Shown piece by piece: positions 17,787 through 26,626 of a DNA stretch of 59,243 bases (the stretch's first letter is position 1; every line of letters begins with the position of its first letter). Origin of the DNA: Candidatus Cybelea sp. (GTDB lineage: Bacteria > Vulcanimicrobiota > Vulcanimicrobiia > Vulcanimicrobiales > Vulcanimicrobiaceae). The DNA is taken from positions 1 through 59,243 of the forward strand of contig DASXFZ010000045.1 of assembly GCA_036489315.1 (NCBI GenBank), written 5' to 3'. The notes beneath the pieces were generated by a model. It ran no database searches. It saw only the letters and a list, made by a program, of their open reading frames with translations, and had not been told where the DNA came from. A program made the position numbers and the translations under genes.

Positions 17787-19128
17787 TGTCGGGGGCGACG
17801 AAAGAGGGACGTTCGTTGAGAAAACGAGAGGCCGAATAGCGCGCCGGTATGGGGCTGAAACGCCGCGGTGCCTGCGTAAAGTCGAAGCTGTCGAGAATGC
17901 TTGCGGCCCGCGTGTCGGTATAGCCGCTCGCCGGCGAACCGATCGGCTGCAGGTTAAAGACCTCTTCGACGAACTTCAGGATGCTGCCGAACTCGTACTG
18001 CGTGTGCGAGACGTACCCGGAACGAGCACCTTTAGCGATGCGTGCATACGGTGAAATGATAATGCATGGTACCCGAATGCCGAGCCCGCGAAAATCGAGC
18101 TGCGGCGGAGGCACGTTGTCGTACCAGCCGCCCCAGTCGTCCCAGAGGACGACAATGGCCGTCGTGCTCCAGTACGGGCTGCGGCCGATCGCGTTGACGA
18201 TCGAGGCCACCCACGAGGGACCGGAGTCGTACCCGCTGCCCGTGTGATCTGAGTCCTGCCAGTCCGGCGTCACCCAAGAGACGTCCGCGAGGCTGCCGGC
18301 CTGGACGTCGCGCAGAATCCGAGTCTGCGGCGATTTTACATTCTTCCAGTAACCGCTGTAGCGGATGGCTCGGATCGAATCGAACTCCGACCACACCTTG
18401 CCCCCGATCTTGCTCAACGGAGCGGCATAGTAGCTCCACGAAAGCCCGGCGCCGTTGAGCTGGTCGGCGATCGTCGCCAGCTTCGAGAAGCACGGAGACG
18501 GCCCGTTGAACTTCTCGATTCGCCGGGCATCGAGCGTGAAGGAACCGGTGCCCGGCGGCGCGTCGCATCCCCACGGGTAGCGCGCGGGCGCATCGACCTC
18601 AGCGATGGGCGCCGGCGCAATCGTCGTATTTGCGGCGATCAAACTGAGGTGCGCCGTGAAGCTGGGGCCGAACTCCATTGGAAACATGTGGTCGGCGAGA
18701 ACGTACTGCTTGGCCATCGCCCAGTACGGGGCCGTCTCGGCCCGCGGGACGACCGCGTACGCATAATCGAGTGGGCCGCCGTAAAAATGCTCGCTCGCAA
18801 AGCCGTCCATCTTTGCGTTATTCCAGCCGGCGATCGCGTCGCGCCAGTTGTTTTCGATATTACCGGGATCCTCGAGCGGGATAGGGTGCAGCGCAATCCG
18901 CCGGCGGCCGTCGTAGCCGAAGCGCGGCGCGTCGGCACCCGCAAAGCCGCTGAACAGATTATCGAAGCTGCGATTCTCCTGAACGATCACGACGACGTGC
19001 GTAATGTAGTGCCGCAACGCTAAAGGAGCGGACGGCGCGAGACTGGAGCCGGACCGGCTGGTGCATCCCGCCGCAATCGTCAGCGATACGATGACCGAGG
19101 TTACGGTCGCGGATCGCCAGGCACTCAT
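17779..19128 (-). CDS. Lipoprotein phosphoesterase (phospholipase C/acid phosphatase family)
   Basis: 449 residues from ATG 19128. The signal peptide ends in AAGC (lipobox), so it is probably a lipoprotein. The first motif of the alkaline-phosphatase-like phosphoesterase family is intact: HVVVIVQENRSFDNLFSGF (near residue 50). Further conserved blocks are ADHMFPMEFGPSFTAHLSL, VSWVTPDWQDSDHTGSG, IVVLWDDWGGWYDNVPPP and RVPCIIISPYA, as in bacterial phospholipase C and related phosphatases. The enzyme hydrolyses phosphate esters, lipid or otherwise, outside the cytoplasm. It lies 29 bp downstream of the MFS gene, and its end overlaps the start of the PAS-PP2C gene by 8 bp. Confidence 0.92.
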   Translation of the reverse strand: MSAWRSATVTSVIVSLTIAAGCTSRSGSSLAPSAPLALRHYITHVVVIVQENRSFDNLFSGFAGADAPRFGYDGRRRIALHPIPLEDPGNIENNWRDAIAGWNNAKMDGFASEHFYGGPLDYAYAVVPRAETAPYWAMAKQYVLADHMFPMEFGPSFTAHLSLIAANTTIAPAPIAEVDAPARYPWGCDAPPGTGSFTLDARRIEKFNGPSPCFSKLATIADQLNGAGLSWSYYAAPLSKIGGKVWSEFDSIRAIRYSGYWKNVKSPQTRILRDVQAGSLADVSWVTPDWQDSDHTGSGYDSGPSWVASIVNAIGRSPYWSTTAIVVLWDDWGGWYDNVPPPQLDFRGLGIRVPCIIISPYARIAKGARSGYVSHTQYEFGSILKFVEEVFNLQPIGSPASGYTDTRAASILDSFDFTQAPRRFSPIPARYSASRFLNERPSFVAPDND

Positions 19129-19157
19129 CAGCGCAAAATTTTTCAGCGTCTTGCCGG

Positions 19158-20366
19158 TCACGTCCTGGCCTGTACCGGGTCTTTCCCAAAAATGAAGAAG
19201 GGGATCGCTGCAACCTGCAGGAGCATCGAGAACGCAATGAGCGCGGTGATCGATCGGTCGAGGAGGATGCCGCTGACGACGCTGCCTGCAAACCACGCGA
19301 CGCCGAACGCAAGGTCGTAGAGGCCGAAGACGGTCGCTTTCTTTCGTCGCGCCAGTACGGTGGCGACCAGCGCCAGCAAGAGCGCGTCCTGCACGGCGGT
19401 ACCGACACCCCATACCGTCGCCCCGGCAACGGCGAGCGAGCCTCGTCCCAGAAATGCCAGCGGGACGGCCGCCGCGGTTACCGCCAGCGCGACGGCGATT
19501 ACCGGTTTGCCGAAGCGGTCGAAGAGATGCCCGGCGACCGGAGAGACGACCGCGCCAACGGCCATCGCGAGTGCAAAGGCGACGGAAATCGCCGCGACCG
19601 GCATGATCCCGGCCGTCGAAAAATGATAGGAAATCAGAGCGAAATCGACGTAGCCGGCGGCAAAGAGCGCGCCTCCGGCGGCGTAGCGTAGCAGCGTGGC
19701 GCGATCGCCGGCCGACGAACCCTGCGGTTCGGGCTCGTCATGAGGAACGAGCCGGCTTCCCCGCGACGCTGCAACGCCAAGGGCCGCGAGTGTAAGCAAT
19801 GCGGGAACGATCAGCACGCCGAACCCGGTTCGATACCCCCCGCGCGTCACCGCATAGGCGACGATGAGCGGACCTGCGGTCGCTCCGATCTGATCGAGCA
19901 ATTCATTCAGCCCGAAGACGCGGCCGCGGCCGAGCCGGCGGCCGGCCTCCGAAAGTATCACCGCGGTAACCGGTTTTCGGATACCTCGCCCGATGCGCTC
20001 GCCCACGAGCAGGCCCGCGGCGGCCGGCCAACTCCCTGCAAAAGCAAGCGCCGGAACGCACAGCATGTTGATCGCGTAGCCGACCCAGACATTGATCCAG
20101 TAGCGTCCGGTACGATCTGCCACGGCACCGCTGACCGAGCGGATGAGATAACCGGCCAGCTCTCCGCCTCCGGCGACCGCACCGACCATTGCACCGTTGG
20201 CGCCGAGGTGTCCCAAGAAGGCACCGGACACGCCGCGTGCTCCCTCGTACGTCATGTCTGCGAAGAGATTGACGATACCGAGTGCGACGACGAATCGCAG
20301 CGCGCCGCGCAGCTCGTTCTTGTTCAAGCCGTGCGTCTTGCACCCGCATGAGATAATCTCTTGCAT
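19158..20366 (-). CDS. MFS transporter
   Basis: 402 residues from ATG 20366, with about 12 hydrophobic segments. Typical MFS loop motifs are AVADRTGRYWINVW and GERIGRGIRKPVTAVILSEA in the N-half, and a matching VSPVAGHLFDRFGKPV in the C-half. The GIGRGIRKP pattern resembles the group of transporters annotated as MFS with no fixed substrate; drug or metabolite efflux is possible. The chosen ATG lies inside the palindrome TTGCATGCAA and overlaps the ATG of the divergent nuclease-helicase by two bases. An internal TTG at codon 16 (NKNELRG follows) is the alternative start. It leads a run with the phosphoesterase and the PAS-PP2C protein. Confidence 0.88.
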   Translation of the reverse strand: MQEIISCGCKTHGLNKNELRGALRFVVALGIVNLFADMTYEGARGVSGAFLGHLGANGAMVGAVAGGGELAGYLIRSVSGAVADRTGRYWINVWVGYAINMLCVPALAFAGSWPAAAGLLVGERIGRGIRKPVTAVILSEAGRRLGRGRVFGLNELLDQIGATAGPLIVAYAVTRGGYRTGFGVLIVPALLTLAALGVAASRGSRLVPHDEPEPQGSSAGDRATLLRYAAGGALFAAGYVDFALISYHFSTAGIMPVAAISVAFALAMAVGAVVSPVAGHLFDRFGKPVIAVALAVTAAAVPLAFLGRGSLAVAGATVWGVGTAVQDALLLALVATVLARRKKATVFGLYDLAFGVAWFAGSVVSGILLDRSITALIAFSMLLQVAAIPFFIFGKDPVQART

Positions 20367-23300
20367 GCAACGCCTCGACGGGCGGTTCATTTACTCTGCA
20401 AGCGATCTCAACGACTACCTCGAGTGCAAGCGGTTGACCGAGCTCGAAGCACTCGTGGCGCGCAAACGCCTGCGGCGCCCGGATGACGATGACGAGCGCT
20501 CTGCGCTGGTTCGCCGCAAGGGGGACGAGCACGAACGCCGGCACCTGGCCGGCTTGCTGGAGCGTTATCCGGGCGAGGTCGTTGAGTTCGAACGCTCCGA
20601 AGCAGGCATCGAAGCCTACCATCAAGCCGAGCGGCGGACGCTCGAAGAGATGCGCAAAGGTAAGCGCGTCATCTACCAGGCGACGTTCTTTGACGGCCTG
20701 TTCATCGGCCACGCGGACTTCTTACGCCGCGTTTCGACACCGTCGGATCTAGGCGCTTACGGCTACGAGGTCGTCGACACGAAGTTGGCGCTGGCACCCA
20801 AAGCCTACTACTTGGTGCAGCTCTGTAATTACAGCGAGCATCTCGCGCGACTACAGGGGCACATCCCGGAATTCGGCCACGTCGTTTTCGGTGATGGCAC
20901 CGAAGATCGCTTCCGCATCAACGACTACATGGCGTATTACCGCCACCTCAAACATGCGTTTTTAGATTTTGCCGGCGACCCGGCCCTCGAGCAAATCGAG
21001 CTGCCCCGGCAGTATCCCCACAGATGCCGGCACTGCTCGGACTGCGCGTGGAGACGCGCGTGCGCGGCGCAACGCGAGAGCGACGACCATCTAAGCCTCG
21101 TGGCCTGGATGCGCCGCGACCAGATCGCTAAGTTCGAACACAACGGCATCACGCGAGTTTCCGAGCTCGCGACGGCCACCGGCGAGCGGCGCCCCACGGG
21201 GATGAATCCCGAAACCTTTATCAAGCTGCGGCGGCAGGCGGAGCTTCAGGTACGCGGCCGTGAAAGCCGCCGCCCGATCTACGAACTGCTCGAGCACGAG
21301 CCTCCGCTCGGCTTCTCGCTGCTCCCCCCGCCGTCAGCAGGTGACGTCTTCTTCGATATGGAGGGTGACCCACTTTACGAGCCCGGCCGCGGCCTCGAAT
21401 ACCTTTTCGGCTGCTGGATGCCCGACGACGAACACCCGTTTCGAGCGTTCTGGGGAACCACGCGCGCCGACGAGAGAGTCGCGTTCGAGTCCTTCATCGA
21501 ATTCCTAATGGAGCGCCGCGCGCGCTACCCATCGCTGCACGTCTACCATTATGCGAACTACGAAAAGTCGGCGCTCCGGCGACTCGCGCAAGAGCACCGC
21601 ACCAAGGAGAACGAAGTCGACGTTCTGCTGCGCGAGGGCGTGCTCGTCGACCTCTATGCGGTCGTCCGCCAATCTCTGGTCATCTCGGAGGACGGCTACG
21701 GCTTAAAGAAACTCGAGCGCTTTTACGATCTCACCCGTGAGACCGAAGTCCGCAAGGGTGACGACTCAATCGTCATGTTCGAGCGCTGGATGCTCGAAAA
21801 GGATCGACGCATCCTCGACGATATCGAAGCGTACAACCGCGACGACTGCCGGTCGACCTTTCTCCTGCGCGAGTGGTTGCTGGCACGCCGGCTGGAGGCC
21901 GCGGCTGCGTTCGGGATCAGCTTCCCGTTCTACGAGCATCGCTCGAGCACGCCGAGCCTCAAGACGCAAGAGGAGGAGAGCCGGCGCAGCGATCTCGAGC
22001 GGCGAATCCTCGAAAACGTGCTGTCGCCGAAGTCCGAAGAAGAATACGAGCGCATGAGCGATGACCGTCGCGCTCGCTACCTAATCGGCGGTCTGCTGGC
22101 GTACCACACGCGGGAAGCAAAACCGCAGTGGTGGGCGTACTTCGACCGCTGCGAGAACATCGACGACCTCCTCGAGTTCGATCGCGAGCCGATCGCCGGA
22201 CTACGGCTGTGCGAACACATCCCCGCAAAAGAGATCAAGCGCAGTAAGATCTACACGTACGCGTTTCCCGAACAGCATCACAAGATGGGGCCGGGTAACG
22301 CGGAGAATCCTCGCACGCGCAAGAGCGTCGCGATCGTCTCGATCGACGACGAGCGCAACCTGCTGGAGCTGCGCACCGGCGCCTCGATCGAGGACGCGCG
22401 CGCGATCGCGGAGCTGATTCCGCCCCGCCCGCCTACGGCCAAGCCGCAACGCGACGCGATCGAACGCATCGCAAAATCCTTTCTGGCCGGCGACCTTTCG
22501 CGACGCTATCCGTGCGCAAACGATCTGCTTTTGCGTCGGCCTCCGCGGCTTGCCGGCGGCGCCCGCGGGCCGATTCAGCCGGCGGAGGTCGACGCGGCCG
22601 GCATTACCAAAATCGCGGCCGCGCTCGAGGGCAGCTATCTGTTCGTTCAGGGGCCGCCCGGCAGCGGGAAGAGCACCTATGGCTCCAGCGTGATCTGCGA
22701 CCTGCTAGCTGCGGGCAAGCGCGTCGCGGTCACCAGCACGAGTCATGCCGCGATCCATAACCTGCTGCACAAGGTCGAATCGAGCATGCAGGAGCGGGGC
22801 CTCGGCTTTCGCGGCCGGTACAAGCATTCGTCCTCCAGCGACGGCTCCGAATTCCGTTCGAAGCTTCGCATCGCGATGATCGACTCGGTCGATACGAACG
22901 ATGGCTTCGTCGGCGAAGGCTACGACCTCGCCGGCGGCACGGCATGGCTGCTGGCACGTGAAGAACTCGAAGGACAGTTCGACTATCTTTTCATCGACGA
23001 AGCGGGGCAAGTCGCGCTCGCCGACGCCCTTGCGCTCTCGCTGTGCGCGCGCAACGTCGTCTTGCTCGGGGATCCCTCGCAGCTCGCTCAAGTCAGCCAG
23101 GGGAGCCACGTACTGCACGTCGGCGACTCGGCCCTCAAGCATCTGCTCGCCGCCGACCGAACCGTCCCGAAGGATCGCGGAATATTCTTGGATGTCAGCT
23201 ACCGGATGGAGTCCGATATCTGCGCGTTCGTTTCCGACGCGATGTATGAAGGCCGCCTGCACCCGTCGCCCGCAGCGGCGCAGCATCACGTGGCGATGGG

Positions 23301-23772
23301 AGACCGGCGCCTCGCCGGCCTTTATTTCGCACCGGTCGAACATTCCGGCAACAGTTCCAGCTCGGTCGAGGAGGCCGCGGAGGTCGTTGCGCGGATCTCG
23401 CGACTGGCTGCCTACGAGCGGGATATCATCGTCGTTACGCCCTACAACGCGCAACGCCGTCTGATCGCGAGCAAGCTGGCGGAGGCCGGACACAATTACG
23501 TTCGCGTCGGCACCGTCGACAAGTTCCAGGGGCAGGAGGCCGCGGTGGTCTTCTATTCGATGGCGACCTCCAGCGGTGAGGAGATGCCGCGGGATATGGA
23601 GTTCCTTTTCGAGCGAAATCGGTTCAACGTCGCGATATCGCGGGCGCGCGCGGCGAGCGTTTTGGTTTGTAACCCGAGGCTGCTCGACGTCTCGTGCCGC
23701 ACGCCGGCCGAGATGGCGCTGGTAAATCTGCTCTGCGCTTTCAAGGAGCGCGCCGCGGCCGCCGATTGGTGA
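20365..23772 (+). CDS. TM0106-type RecB-like nuclease / RNase H-fold exonuclease / superfamily 1 helicase fusion
   Basis: 1135 residues from ATG 20365. Module 1 (1-235): a RecB/Cas4-like PD-(D/E)xK nuclease, with GHADFL and VVDTKLA as active-site segments and a C-terminal cysteine cluster HRCRHCSDCAWRRAC that, with the Cys near residue 19, could hold an Fe-S cluster. Module 2 (about 325-510): RNase H-like 3'-5' exonuclease with DVFFDMEGDP and YNRDDCRST. Module 3 (about 745-1135): UPF1/Dna2-like helicase with Walker A GPPGSGKST (about 762-770), Walker B DYLFIDEAGQ, then VSYRME, VDKFQGQEA and NVAISRARA. The architecture occurs in bacterial TM0106-family proteins. DNA end processing, repair or defence are all possible. 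Divergent from MFS; convergent with a DEDDh exonuclease. Confidence 0.92.
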   Translation: MQRLDGRFIYSASDLNDYLECKRLTELEALVARKRLRRPDDDDERSALVRRKGDEHERRHLAGLLERYPGEVVEFERSEAGIEAYHQAERRTLEEMRKGKRVIYQATFFDGLFIGHADFLRRVSTPSDLGAYGYEVVDTKLALAPKAYYLVQLCNYSEHLARLQGHIPEFGHVVFGDGTEDRFRINDYMAYYRHLKHAFLDFAGDPALEQIELPRQYPHRCRHCSDCAWRRACAAQRESDDHLSLVAWMRRDQIAKFEHNGITRVSELATATGERRPTGMNPETFIKLRRQAELQVRGRESRRPIYELLEHEPPLGFSLLPPPSAGDVFFDMEGDPLYEPGRGLEYLFGCWMPDDEHPFRAFWGTTRADERVAFESFIEFLMERRARYPSLHVYHYANYEKSALRRLAQEHRTKENEVDVLLREGVLVDLYAVVRQSLVISEDGYGLKKLERFYDLTRETEVRKGDDSIVMFERWMLEKDRRILDDIEAYNRDDCRSTFLLREWLLARRLEAAAAFGISFPFYEHRSSTPSLKTQEEESRRSDLERRILENVLSPKSEEEYERMSDDRRARYLIGGLLAYHTREAKPQWWAYFDRCENIDDLLEFDREPIAGLRLCEHIPAKEIKRSKIYTYAFPEQHHKMGPGNAENPRTRKSVAIVSIDDERNLLELRTGASIEDARAIAELIPPRPPTAKPQRDAIERIAKSFLAGDLSRRYPCANDLLLRRPPRLAGGARGPIQPAEVDAAGITKIAAALEGSYLFVQGPPGSGKSTYGSSVICDLLAAGKRVAVTSTSHAAIHNLLHKVESSMQERGLGFRGRYKHSSSSDGSEFRSKLRIAMIDSVDTNDGFVGEGYDLAGGTAWLLAREELEGQFDYLFIDEAGQVALADALALSLCARNVVLLGDPSQLAQVSQGSHVLHVGDSALKHLLAADRTVPKDRGIFLDVSYRMESDICAFVSDAMYEGRLHPSPAAAQHHVAMGDRRLAGLYFAPVEHSGNSSSSVEEAAEVVARISRLAAYERDIIVVTPYNAQRRLIASKLAEAGHNYVRVGTVDKFQGQEAAVVFYSMATSSGEEMPRDMEFLFERNRFNVAISRARAASVLVCNPRLLDVSCRTPAEMALVNLLCAFKERAAAADW

Positions 23773-24341
23773 ACGGGCCCAACGTTCACGAAGGCCGTTT
23801 CGGCCAGAAAATGGGCCCACGCTTCACCGCCGCGGTAAGCTCCGAAGCGCCGCCGGCAAGCGATCAAGACGTGAGCGCTGACGAGCGCATCGCTCAGTGC
23901 CCGGTGGGCTTCAAATCGCTCGCCGGCGGCGCGGTCGATAGCGAGGAAACGGCGTAGCGTCTGGTTCTTGTGATTTGGCGCTTCGGGAAAGAGCGCTCGC
24001 GCGAGGCGCATCGTGCAGAGTCCGCGCGTTGCAACCGACGGGCCGACGAAGGAGAGATCGAAGTTGGCGCAATGCGCGGCGACGGTGCGGCCGCGACACC
24101 ATCGCCGGACGGACTGCAGCGCCCAGGCAGCGCTCGGCGCACGCGCGACCATCTCGTCGGAGATGCCGTGCAGGCCCGTTGCAATCGGCGGAATCGGTAT
24201 TCCGGGGTTCACGAGGGTCGCCCATCGGCCGACGATTCGGTCGTACTCGACGATAATGCAGGCAATCTCGACGATACGATCCTGCGCCGGGCGCAAGCCG
24301 GTCGTCTCGACGTCGATTACGCAGTAGCGTTCCGGAAGCAT
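23553..24341 (-). CDS. DEDDh 3'-5' exonuclease (DnaQ/PolC-epsilon-like)
   Basis: 262 residues. The exonuclease motifs are Exo I VIDVETTGL (about 8-16), Exo II AAHCANFDLSFV (about 90-102), and Exo III with HRALSDALVSAHVL (about 145-158), giving the DEDDh set. The fold is complete by about residue 180. The remaining 80 residues are Ser/Arg/Ala-rich with no domain pattern and are read in antisense to the last 220 bp of the nuclease-helicase gene, because no stop is met before 23553. Either the overlap is genuine or the natural stop was lost. Function: proofreading-type or repair exonuclease on DNA or RNA ends. Its position facing another nuclease may be functional or chance. Confidence 0.88.
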   Translation of the reverse strand: MLPERYCVIDVETTGLRPAQDRIVEIACIIVEYDRIVGRWATLVNPGIPIPPIATGLHGISDEMVARAPSAAWALQSVRRWCRGRTVAAHCANFDLSFVGPSVATRGLCTMRLARALFPEAPNHKNQTLRRFLAIDRAAGERFEAHRALSDALVSAHVLIACRRRFGAYRGGEAWAHFLAETAFVNVGPVHQSAAAARSLKAQSRFTSAISAGVRHETSSSLGLQTKTLAARARDIATLNRFRSKRNSISRGISSPLEVAIE

Positions 24342-24389
24342 GCCGCCACGATACGGCCGCTCCCTGCCATCAGTATGGCAGTGTACGCT

Positions 24390-25643
24390 CTAGGGCGACG
24401 GCAACGGCAAGAAAGGATCGAACCCGCCGGAGGCGAGCGCGTACCACGCCGTAGCGCCGACCTGCGGCGATGCGAAATATTTGTCGCCGTCGCAATCGCT
24501 CAAGCCATTCTTGGAGGCTGCGATGATGCCGCGGCCGTCGCCATTGAGCCCGTTTTGCTGCGCGTACGCGATATCCGCGAGATACGTCTGCGCCTGCGAC
24601 CGGTCGCCTCGGGCAGCGCGCAACTTCAGCGCTCCGGCGAGATGAGCGGTTCCCTCGAACCACACTCCCGAGCGGTCGCCGCTGCAGAAGCTGACGCCGT
24701 CGAAGCCGCCCTTACCTACCGCGAGATGCGTGACGTCCCAGCTCGGAGCGGCGGCCCAGTGAGAATTTTCGAACGCGAGATAGCTCCATGAGTTAACATC
24801 CTCGGGCCGAAACGACTTGTTCGGGGTAACGCCGTCGTTGCCGGTGCCGACGTAAAATCGGCCGTCACGCGCATCCCACATCGAGGCGACGAACCGCTCG
24901 GCCCAGCGCGCCTTTGCGTCCCATTTCCGCTCGCCGGTTCGGCTGGCAAGCATCTCGAAGAACGCGTAAATGTCGATGTTGTGTTCCGTCGACTTCCACT
25001 CAATCTTCTTACCGCGTGCGGTGTAGCCCCCGGTGTAGCCGCCGCTGCCGCGAGTATCGTGCGCGTTGCGCGCAAGCCACGCCGCGATCGCAGCAGCGCC
25101 CCGCAAATACCGCGCCTCGCCCGTCCTTACGTACAGCTGCACGAGCGCTTGCCCGACCCAGGCCATGTTGCCGGCATCGCTGCTGCCGTCGTCGATCTTG
25201 ATGTCTTGTGGGCTCCGCAGCGGCCGCGGCGCGTAGGCAGCGCGCAGACGTCCGTCGCCGGCCGGGTCGTGCGCCTGTACGAAGAGAAAGGCGCTGCCGA
25301 CGATTTTCGAGCGAGACACGCCGTCATCGGTCCCCTCGGCCAGCATCGCATCGACGAAGAGCGCATCGTCGTAGGTCACCGCATCGGTGAAATGCCGCAA
25401 TGGGCCGCCGTCGAAGCTCCGGACGAGGCGTATCGCCGCACCCTTGGCGTATCTGTCCATCATGAAGCGCAAGAACACATACGCCTTAGCCACACTCCCG
25501 TTCGAACGTTGCGCGCGCACGCCCGGCGCGGCGGGCAGCGGGTCCGCACCGCCCGGCTGCCGGCCGCAGCCGGCCGCCAGCGCGAGGCCTACGACGACAA
25601 TTCGAAAGCCGGCGTGCATAGCGGCGAGGTCCGAGAGCTTCAC
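24390..25643 (-). CDS. Lipoprotein with six-hairpin glycosidase-like domain
   Basis: 417 residues from GTG 25643, chosen because AAGGAGAGGAGC lies just upstream; ATG 25619 (MHAGFRIV) is an alternative eight residues shorter. A signal peptide ends in ALAAGC (lipobox). The mature protein has repeated helical hairpins (NMAWVGQALVQLYVRTGEARYL, IYAFFEMLASRTGERKWD, SYLAFENSHWAAAP), consistent with an (alpha/alpha)6 barrel as in GH8/GH9/GH88-type or related hydrolases. Catalytic acids cannot be assigned by eye. It lies on the outer surface or in the periplasm. The gene is 48 bp from the exonuclease start and divergent from the BrkB gene (150-bp spacer, no recognisable promoter). Confidence 0.75.
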   Translation of the reverse strand: MKLSDLAAMHAGFRIVVVGLALAAGCGRQPGGADPLPAAPGVRAQRSNGSVAKAYVFLRFMMDRYAKGAAIRLVRSFDGGPLRHFTDAVTYDDALFVDAMLAEGTDDGVSRSKIVGSAFLFVQAHDPAGDGRLRAAYAPRPLRSPQDIKIDDGSSDAGNMAWVGQALVQLYVRTGEARYLRGAAAIAAWLARNAHDTRGSGGYTGGYTARGKKIEWKSTEHNIDIYAFFEMLASRTGERKWDAKARWAERFVASMWDARDGRFYVGTGNDGVTPNKSFRPEDVNSWSYLAFENSHWAAAPSWDVTHLAVGKGGFDGVSFCSGDRSGVWFEGTAHLAGALKLRAARGDRSQAQTYLADIAYAQQNGLNGDGRGIIAASKNGLSDCDGDKYFASPQVGATAWYALASGGFDPFLPLPSP

Positions 25644-25793
25644 GCTCCTCTCCTTCACGATTTCTTCATGCCTGCGCCCTACCATCGGCGATACGGTCGA
25701 CGTGCCGCGCTGGGGTAAGGTGGCAGTGTCTGGGGGATACCGCTCGAAGGCCGCGGCACTCGATCGTTCCTTTTCCGGCAGAAGTGCGCCTCT

Positions 25794-26621
25794 GTGACGC
25801 GGTCGCTGCCGTTCCGTTTGGCGGTGCAAACGTGGACGAACTACCAACGCCACAACGCGCAATGGCTGGCCGCCGCGCTCGCCTATTTTGCCGCTTTCGC
25901 GGTCGCGCCGCTGATCATCGTCGTCGTTGCGATCGCCGGCCTCTTCATTCACTCTCACCAGAGTGCGCTTAACGCGATTTACGAGCGTATACCGGGACCC
26001 GGCACGCTCGCGGTGCGTCAGATCGTGGCTTCCACGCTGGACCAGCAGCGTCATTCCGTTATCGCGCAGATCGCCGGCTGGGCGCTCTTCGTCGTAGCGG
26101 CCATCGGGCTATTTAACGCACTCCAGTTTGCGTTGAACAGCGTTTGGGAGGTCGCTCCGAAAAGACTCGGCATCGGGCAAACGATCAAAGAACGCGCCCT
26201 CGTCTTTGCGATGATGCTGGCACTCGCGCTGCTGCTGATGCTTTCGGTCCTGGCAAATACCGCGCTCGCCGTCGCATCGAGTCACTTCGGCCTCTCGATC
26301 GCGGGGCCGGCCGCGCTTGCGAAGCCGGCAGATTTCGTACTTTCGGCAGCGCTCAGCTGGCTGTTCTTCGTCCTGCTTTTCAAGTATTTACCCGACGCGC
26401 GAGTTGCGTGGCGCGACGTGTGGCTGGGCGGCGGCTTGACGGCGGTTCTCTTCGTCGCCGGACAGCTCTTACTCGGGTGGTACCTGAGCGGCGCCGGCGT
26501 GAGCTCGGCGTATGGCGCCTTCGGTTCGCTCGTGGTCTTTCTGCTTTGGGCGAACTATTCGTCGCAGATTCTGCTCCTCGGTGCGGAGTTCACGCACGCT
26601 TATTCGCAACGCGAACGCTAA
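25794..26621 (+). CDS. YihY/BrkB-family inner-membrane protein
   Basis: 275 residues, about six hydrophobic segments. Conserved blocks of the family: ALAYFAAFAVAPLIIVVVAI, GLFNALQFALNSVWEV, VWLGGGLTAVLFVAGQLLLG and GAFGSLVVFLLWANYSSQILLLGAE. The family was once called RNase BN by error; its true function is unknown, possibly envelope transport. GTG 25794 has no clear Shine-Dalgarno but opens the conserved part directly. The stop lies only five bases from the stop of the convergent lipoprotein gene, with no hairpin between. Confidence 0.92.
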   Translation: MTRSLPFRLAVQTWTNYQRHNAQWLAAALAYFAAFAVAPLIIVVVAIAGLFIHSHQSALNAIYERIPGPGTLAVRQIVASTLDQQRHSVIAQIAGWALFVVAAIGLFNALQFALNSVWEVAPKRLGIGQTIKERALVFAMMLALALLLMLSVLANTALAVASSHFGLSIAGPAALAKPADFVLSAALSWLFFVLLFKYLPDARVAWRDVWLGGGLTAVLFVAGQLLLGWYLSGAGVSSAYGAFGSLVVFLLWANYSSQILLLGAEFTHAYSQRER

Positions 26622-26626
26622 TCGCA

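Noticed and set aside
20415-21070. Cas4-like nuclease as a sign of a CRISPR system
   Set aside because: No repeat-spacer array or other cas gene in the window, and the domain is fused to a TM0106-type helicase.
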